DNA of 64,000 nt from Pseudophaeomoniella oleicola (lineage: Eukaryota > Ascomycota > Eurotiomycetes > Phaeomoniellales > Phaeomoniellaceae), in assembly GCA_003868215.1 (NCBI GenBank), contig QWDQ01000026.1, positions 62,001-126,000 on the forward strand, written 5' to 3'. The notes below the pieces were generated by a model that worked only from the letters and a program-made list of their open reading frames with translations, searched no databases and had not been told where the DNA came from. Each line of letters starts with the position of its first letter. The first letter of the stretch is position 1. Below, piece after piece: positions 58,541 to 64,000 of this stretch. Made by a program: the position numbers and the translations under genes.

Positions 58541-59796
58541 ATGTTCGACAGCCCAAGTCGGGCACGCTCGTTGCTCGAGGCAATATGGACCATGATGGCT
58601 ATAGCTGCCACCGTCCTCGGTGTTCGCCTGATCACTTCCGTCAAAATATATCGGAGGTTGCTCTTACCTGATGTTCTAATGATATTTGCTGCAGTAAGTA
58701 CCTTGGATCTACCTATCGCAAATGACTCGGGCACTAAATATTGAAGATCTTCGCCATCACGAGCACCTCCCTTACAACAAAAGAAGTCAATGACGGCGCT
58801 TTTGGTGGTGGAGAGATGACGGTGCAGGATGTGGTAGAATTCCTAAAATATGATGCGCTGTCCTCCATTTTCGCCATGCTTTCAGCGTGTCTTGGTCGGA
58901 TCTCCTTCGCCTTGTGGATGCTTCGTTTAGCTAGCTACAGATGGATGAGAATTGTCCTATATGGAACGGTAGTTACGACTGCGCTCATGGACGGCGCTCT
59001 GACATTGTGGTACGCCGCTTCTTGCAATCCAGCTGCAAGTGGCTTCGACGTCGAGAAGCTTGAACAGTGCTGGTCTGGTGCATTGTTCGGCTTTACCTTC
59101 TGCCAAGGAGGTCTGTCACTCCTGACCCGCTGCCGCTGGACGCTCTTCTGACTGACTGGGCTTTTAGGCGTGGATACTTTGATCAACTTGACGTTCGCAA
59201 TACTGCCAGCGATCATTGTATGTCGATCGACCTTCTCGTCGCGTATGAAAACCTGCATCGGTGTTCTTCTCGGTCTCAGTATCATTGCCGTTGCTGGTTC
59301 ACTGGGGAGGACCATTGAGTTCAAGAACTTTACCCATAAGCGTTATGACCGGGCTGCCTGTTACCGCATCATCATATGGGACGCGTGAGTTCAATCTATC
59401 CATGTTTAGGTCCATCGAACTGACTCGGAGTACTTTAGAATGGAGATGGATGTCGTTATCATTGCAGCTTGCATACCGGCTATTCGTCCACTCTTCACCA
59501 TTGGCAGAAGTCGCCAGAAAGCATTCGGGGAAAAGAAACTGCACGTTGATAAGAGGATGACGCAACAACAAGCCTGTATTACCTCTTGGACAGGTTACAC
59601 AGAATGTCCATTCTACCCCTCGGGACCTGAAGTAGCAGAGGACAGGAGAATGGGAACTACCACCACCATTGAGGGTGGGATCAGGGAAGAAAAGAAATGG
59701 CATGGATCCTGGTACAAAGGTCGGAATGAGTGTTCACGGATCGATCGTGGGCCTTTCACGGTGCAGTCTGTCGGGACCATGGTCAGCAACGCTTGA
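58541..59796 (+). CDS. fungal rhodopsin-domain integral membrane protein
   Basis: Spliced gene, exons 58541-58693, 58747-59110, 59168-59384 and 59439-59796, 363 residues. It belongs to the large group of filamentous-fungal seven-helix membrane proteins (the PTH11-related or SAT5-like rhodopsin-domain family), often encoded near pathogenicity or secondary-metabolism loci, with mostly unknown ligands. Joined features: seven hydrophobic helices, a charged loop KIYRRLLLPDV after helix 1, the FCQGGVDTLINLTFAILPAI block in the middle and RIIIWDAMEMDVVIIAACIP near the last helix, the family's hallmark WxxxEMD-like part. The C-terminal 90 residues are cytosolic and charged. It is shorter than classical Pth11 and lacks the CFEM domain that some relatives carry at the N-terminus. 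Confidence 0.78.
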
Positions 59797-60111
59797 TCGC
59801 AAGGTACTAAAAAGATTGCTATTTCATGTATATATATGTATGATGACTGTTAATGCTAATGACAATCCTCTATCTACTCTCTTTCTGAAGTTTGCATACG
59901 TCAAAAGATCGTCGCTTCATTACCGGCGTTACTTACCTCGCTTAGTGACACTATTTATAGTCTTATCGGTAGTAGTCGTCATGTATGGTGGTAGGATTGA
60001 TATACTGCCCTCTGAATTACATCACTAGGCTCAGTACTTCTAACTCATCATCAAAATATAGATGTAAATTACAATGCACAGTCCAACAGTGATGAAGCAC
60101 AAGTAGACTCG
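59797..60111. other. short intergenic gap
   Basis: About 315 bp, AT-rich, between two genes in the same direction. Holds the promoter of the glycosyltransferase gene; nothing else seen. Confidence 0.5.
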
Positions 60112-61560
60112 ATGCGCATCTTTTCAGGCAGGTCACTGGTTGTTCTCGTATTCCTATCAATTCTTGGCTTTCTTTATATCCAGCGCGAATCCTTATCAGG
60201 CCGTATCAATTCTACGCCCGCCGCGACGACGCTGAACGCATGTCTCTTCCCAGGTGTGCCGTTGACTTTCAAGGACGATGCACAAGGGTATACCTACCGT
60301 CGGGGCGTTGTACGACCTCGATTCGATAGTCGCAGGAAACTGTCGCTGGGGAATATCGAGGGGTCGTTCTTATCGGCCTTGGAATCGGTTCCGGGTACCT
60401 TGACCGTTGATCGTGGTGCGCTGGCCCGGAATTGCAAGGATGTGTCCGTGGCCTCCTTGGGGGTCGACAAAGATCCGATGGAGAGTCACACGGGTGACAT
60501 TGTTCTAGGGGTTGCGACGGAGCTGGGTAGAATAGAAGGAGCCTTTGCTTCCTTCGCACGGTTTGTTGGAGGCTCGAATGCTTCGCTGGTGGCTGTCGTG
60601 CCGCACTGTGACAATTTGAAGGAACGAGAGACGTCTTTCAGGGCACGGGGAATGGATATTACGCTGGTAGCTTCGGATCTCCCTTTTACTCGACGTTATT
60701 TCTACCTCGTCCGCGCTCTACGTTCCCATATCAAAAAGTTTCGTCCCCCTACAAAGTGGGCTGGTCTGATCGATGATGATACCTTCCTGTCTTCCATACA
60801 TCAGATAGGAGCGCGGTTATCAGCTTTGCCATATCTACAGCACCACTATATTGGCGGCCTGTCAGAGGCCGAGTGGCAACTTAACAACTTCGGATGGATG
60901 GCTTTCGGAGGAGCTGGGGTGTTCCTTTCTACCTCATTGCTGAGCTACGTGGACTTGGAGTATGAGAAATGTGCTAGTGAAGAGATAGGGCCATTCGATA
61001 TGCCCGGTGACGGTCGACTTGCGAAATGTATCTACACTGTCGACCCAAATGTGTTCGTAACCCCTTGGGATGAACTTCGCCAGTGGGACTTGCGTGGCAA
61101 TGCTGATGGGATTTTTGAGTCTGGCAAACCAATATGGAGCTTTCACCACTGGGCGGACTCTGGTTGGTTGAGGGCCGACGTCGTCAAGATGTCCACAGTA
61201 GCTCTGATCGCCGGAGAGAAATCGATGTTGAGACGTTGGATGTTCGACCGGACTGGATCTGGCGAGCATGAGAAGCGTGACTTCTATGTCCTGACGAATG
61301 GTTTTTCGATTGTCCGATATACACTTGAGCCTGGCGTGGAAGAGATCGACTTCGATAAGACAGAATACACCTGGCAGCAGGATGCTCCCGGATATGAAGA
61401 TGCTCTTGGTCCCTTCCGACCCCAACATGTTGAAGGTATCACCAAAGTGAGTTGGTATTTGAAGGATGCAATTCGTCTAGGTTCAAACGTTCACCAGATC
61501 TATGAGCATGTTGTGGGCGATGCTCGCGACATCATTGAGATCATCTGGTTAGGATCGTGA
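60112..61560 (+). CDS. type II membrane glycosyltransferase, GT31/Fringe-like
   Basis: Single-exon gene of 482 residues. A short cytosolic tail and a signal anchor (about residues 8-24, SLVVLVFLSILGFLYIQ) suggest a Golgi type II protein. The lumenal part shows a nucleotide-sugar-binding fold with an Asp run, WAGLIDDDTFLSSI (221-223), acting as the DXD metal-binding motif, and the WQLNNFGWMAFGGAGVFLST segment typical of GT31/Fringe-type and related fungal DUF604-like enzymes. A later GKPIWSFHHWADSGWL block fits this group. Expected activity is transfer of a hexose in beta-1,3 or similar linkage to glycoproteins or lipids; acceptor and sugar are unknown. Its short spacing to the membrane-protein gene is not evidence of a shared pathway. 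Confidence 0.75.
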   Translation: MRIFSGRSLVVLVFLSILGFLYIQRESLSGRINSTPAATTLNACLFPGVPLTFKDDAQGYTYRRGVVRPRFDSRRKLSLGNIEGSFLSALESVPGTLTVDRGALARNCKDVSVASLGVDKDPMESHTGDIVLGVATELGRIEGAFASFARFVGGSNASLVAVVPHCDNLKERETSFRARGMDITLVASDLPFTRRYFYLVRALRSHIKKFRPPTKWAGLIDDDTFLSSIHQIGARLSALPYLQHHYIGGLSEAEWQLNNFGWMAFGGAGVFLSTSLLSYVDLEYEKCASEEIGPFDMPGDGRLAKCIYTVDPNVFVTPWDELRQWDLRGNADGIFESGKPIWSFHHWADSGWLRADVVKMSTVALIAGEKSMLRRWMFDRTGSGEHEKRDFYVLTNGFSIVRYTLEPGVEEIDFDKTEYTWQQDAPGYEDALGPFRPQHVEGITKVSWYLKDAIRLGSNVHQIYEHVVGDARDIIEIIWLGS

Positions 61561-62080
61561 CACGGGGGTTCGTAAGTTCGTAGTACGTGTATATACAACA
61601 GAACAGTACAATGCATATTCTCTTTCCCTCTGTGGACTGTGGGAGACCGTTCTACCTTACCTTCCATCTCGCATGCTAGCTTCTGATACCTGATATCGTA
61701 ATGTATACCCATCCACCCGTGGACTCGAACGGCTTTTCAGCTCTTCTGAACAGTTTCTCGGGGTTGTTCTACCAATGAATAGATGAAGACAGAATATCGG
61801 CCGCTTGTCTACTGACATATATAGTACATTATGAATGTACGAGCCACGCTATTGAAGAAGTGATAAATTATAGCACTTGAAAGGCTCTTTCACATGCTTG
61901 CCACAGTTGTGATATTCATGTTCCCCGGATTTCGCTATCTCGGTTAAATTTCGGGTGACACGATTTTATCGGTTTAGTGCGCGCCAGCGCGTTTCGTCAT
62001 CTTATTCGCGTACCACATCAGTCCCTCTGTCCAAGATCAAACCCAATGCAAGTCTGCTAGATTATCTTCTAGCGCCTGCT
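61561..62080. other. intergenic
   Basis: No gene seen; 3' flank of the glycosyltransferase and promoter of the following gene. Confidence 0.5.
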
Positions 62081-64000
62081 ATGGCAGGTAGGAATAGCAA
62101 GCAGAGAGACATCTCTGACTTCTTTGGGCCCTTCGCAAAGACGAGAGTGCCTGCCAAGCGAGCCTCGCCAGCGCCAGATATCAACCCGATACCATCGAAG
62201 AAACACTCGCCATCGCCAGATGTTGAAGGAGACTGTGTCATAGTCGAAACGCGCTCCCAGAAGGCCCCGAAGAAACGGGATTGGAGTACTCCCACGACTT
62301 CAAGCCGGTTTAAAAATGTCGACGGAACACCACTGCAGTCCCCAATACCATTCAAGTCTCAGGCGGTACTTCCAGTAGGCAGTCCTCGGAAGAAGTCCAC
62401 AAGCCAGGAGTCATCCACGACCTCTAGACTGTCAGCGTTTAATGCGACGCCACCTGCTCCTCGTACCAGTTCTTTCGACTTTCCATCAGTTCAGCCATCG
62501 AAGGCGCCGGGGAGCGACTCATACGTTAATGCGCCGTCTTCGTCCAAAAAGATCATAGAGAAGGGGAAATTGATAGCTGTGCGCGATTCTGATGAGGACT
62601 CAGACACATCGCTGGAAGATATAGACGATATTCTGGGAATCAAAAGGCATGATACGTCAAGTACATCATCATCGCCACCTGACATAGATGGCTTACTTGG
62701 AGGATCGAAGTCTACGCAGCGACCTAGACTATTGGACAGGACACCGTTACTGGGGAGATCAATGCTGAACGCGACGAAGACAAGGACACCGAAACACAGA
62801 TTTATGTTGGATGATATCCTAGCCCAACACTTGGGAGATCAAAGTACGGAAGAGACTGTGACAAAGACAAAGATCAACTATGAAGAACAAAGGTCGGGTC
62901 GCAGCCCAGCAAATACAAGCGATACAGACAAGAATTTACTGGCTGCTTTGGCCTTTGAAGAGGAGGAAGGAGAAGGTTCTAAAGGCAGCACCCGCCTATT
63001 GAACGCTATTGAGCGGACGGAGGCAATAAGTGGAAATGGGAGTTGGTCGTTCTTCGACACTGGCGCTCCGAAGGCTAACTTGAATATGGAACTCGAGTTT
63101 CCTGAGACCAGCCTGGGATCTTCGTCTTTGGACTCAGTGCTCACCGATCGCCCTAGACGCCGAAGAGCTTTTTTGTCTGGCCACGTCGCTGAGAAGTGGT
63201 CAGAGGACATACAGGACCCTTCTCGGATCGCCTGGCTTTTAAACAGCATTCTTTGTGAAGCCGACCAAGATCTCGTCAATGCTTACATTTTCACCGTCAA
63301 ACATATCGCAGCCAATGCAACCCTCCCAAGCTTGGACCCCGAAACTATCACCGGTTTCTTCGTCAAGCTTGGAGCACGGAAAGTTGCCCTTCAAAGCGAG
63401 GAAATTATACGACTCAATAAGAGACCAAATGCTGTACCTGGAACATGCTGTCGGCCTCTGGTCAACATCGTGCATTGCCTCGCAAGTATAGCACGTCATT
63501 TCACTCAAGACTCTCTCCAATGCTTTGCAAGCATCCTGGTGCGTCTTATGGTTGATGAAAACCTCATGAAGATACTTTCTGTCTCTACCGTCGTTGAAGA
63601 TGCATTATGCACAATCCTGGATTCGTGCCACGCCGAAGTATCTCGTCAGCTCTGTGAATACATCGAGAATGATGCAGTAGCCTCGTTTACCGAGACTTCT
63701 CTACAGAAAGAGCTCCTTTCCCATCTCAATCCGTTCTCTCTTCCTCTCGCCAATCTCCGTTTACGTCTAGCGCAGTCCTTTCTGCTCGGCGCATCGTCTA
63801 CGAATCGCCTATCCTTACAAACTCTTCGCTCCTACCTGTACAGTCCACGCTACGAATCTCTTCTAAGCCATCCCCCTAGCGACCAGCATTCATACGACTT
63901 TCACACCTTATCATGCCATGTCGCCTTCCTCTCCGTCTGTCTCAACTCTACACTAGACCTTGAACTCCGCATTTCTGATCCTCTCACCTTCAACGATCTG
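62081..64000 (+). CDS. PIP-box protein with helical repeats, possibly SLF2/Nse6-like (partial)
   Basis: Open from ATG 62081 to the window edge, 640 codons without a stop, so the 3' end is missing. The N-terminus holds QRDISDFF at residues 8-15, a textbook PCNA-interacting PIP box (Q-x-x-I-x-x-F-F) followed by basic residues. Residues 20-260 are disordered, Ser/Pro/Lys-rich and include an acidic DSDEDSDTSLEDIDDILG stretch. From about residue 360 an all-helical region begins (SRIAWLLNSILCEADQDLVN, then LVNIVHCLASIARHFTQDSL and LANLRLRLAQSFLLGASSTN). This layout resembles the Nse6/SLF2 (CANIN) regulators that load the Smc5/6 complex at damaged replication forks, but I rely on memory of the architecture and cannot confirm it. 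Alternatives are other PCNA clients. A nuclear DNA-replication or repair role is the safe statement. Confidence 0.6.
   Translation, partial: MAGRNSKQRDISDFFGPFAKTRVPAKRASPAPDINPIPSKKHSPSPDVEGDCVIVETRSQKAPKKRDWSTPTTSSRFKNVDGTPLQSPIPFKSQAVLPVGSPRKKSTSQESSTTSRLSAFNATPPAPRTSSFDFPSVQPSKAPGSDSYVNAPSSSKKIIEKGKLIAVRDSDEDSDTSLEDIDDILGIKRHDTSSTSSSPPDIDGLLGGSKSTQRPRLLDRTPLLGRSMLNATKTRTPKHRFMLDDILAQHLGDQSTEETVTKTKINYEEQRSGRSPANTSDTDKNLLAALAFEEEEGEGSKGSTRLLNAIERTEAISGNGSWSFFDTGAPKANLNMELEFPETSLGSSSLDSVLTDRPRRRRAFLSGHVAEKWSEDIQDPSRIAWLLNSILCEADQDLVNAYIFTVKHIAANATLPSLDPETITGFFVKLGARKVALQSEEIIRLNKRPNAVPGTCCRPLVNIVHCLASIARHFTQDSLQCFASILVRLMVDENLMKILSVSTVVEDALCTILDSCHAEVSRQLCEYIENDAVASFTETSLQKELLSHLNPFSLPLANLRLRLAQSFLLGASSTNRLSLQTLRSYLYSPRYESLLSHPPSDQHSYDFHTLSCHVAFLSVCLNSTLDLELRISDPLTFNDL

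Noticed and set aside
57000-61560. Possible secondary-metabolism or pathogenicity cluster (membrane protein, transferase, glycosyltransferase)
   Set aside because: No backbone synthase, transporter or cluster regulator is present; the genes face different directions and show no shared theme.

Overview
The window looks like nuclear DNA of a filamentous ascomycete (Pezizomycotina). Genes carry many short introns (about 45-60 nt) with GT-AG borders and CTGAC or CTAAC branch points, and the recognisable proteins are close to their filamentous-fungal forms. I cannot place it below subphylum. I recognise no transposon, viral relic, tRNA, rRNA or CRISPR array.

Layout: 0.9-4.3 kb holds a phosducin-like protein and the cell-wall regulator SMI1/KNR4, both on minus, then 3 kb without genes. 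7.3-13.9 kb is a compact housekeeping block: a PNRC-motif decapping-activator-like protein (-), RBX1 RING subunit (+), signal peptidase subunit SPC1 (-, rebuilt from four exons) and an Mnr2/Alr1-type CorA Mg2+ transporter (+). 14.5-15.9 kb holds a peroxisomal alpha/beta hydrolase ending in SKL. 16-19.7 kb is gene-free and rich in tetranucleotide arrays. 19.7-21.2 kb is a fungal protein of unknown function, followed by another gene-poor 3.8 kb. 25-28 kb holds UBP6 (-) and ARPC4 (+) as a divergent pair, then a large seven-exon RRM protein (28.7-32.1 kb, +). 33-38.6 kb holds a methionine-permease-like transporter, RPS30 and an AIF/AMID-like flavoprotein, all minus. 40.9-46.8 kb holds RPL24, an unrecognised 918-residue Cys-rich protein and UBC13, all minus. 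47.5-52.1 kb is MTC5/WDR59. 52.1-61.6 kb looks more accessory: an orphan Ser-rich protein behind a duplicated palindrome, a nucleoside 2-deoxyribosyltransferase-like protein, a rhodopsin-domain membrane protein and a GT31-like glycosyltransferase. A PIP-box protein runs off the right edge.

The genes form no single pathway, as is usual for a fungal chromosome arm. Functional themes that recur are ubiquitin handling (RBX1, UBP6, UBC13), nutrient sensing and uptake (MTC5, permease, Mg2+ transporter) and translation (RPS30, RPL24). The most unusual signals lie in the non-coding DNA: a 12-bp palindrome TACTACGTAGTA in seven exact intergenic copies, and a diverged 121-bp tandem duplication, each unit holding a 20-bp palindrome or near-palindrome, just upstream of the orphan Ser-rich gene. 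Several splicing oddities (a GC-AG intron, an exon consisting only of ATG, a stopless 48-nt intron, GTT donors) matter for correct gene models. All exon models come from reading frames, splice signals and family memory; none was tested against RNA.
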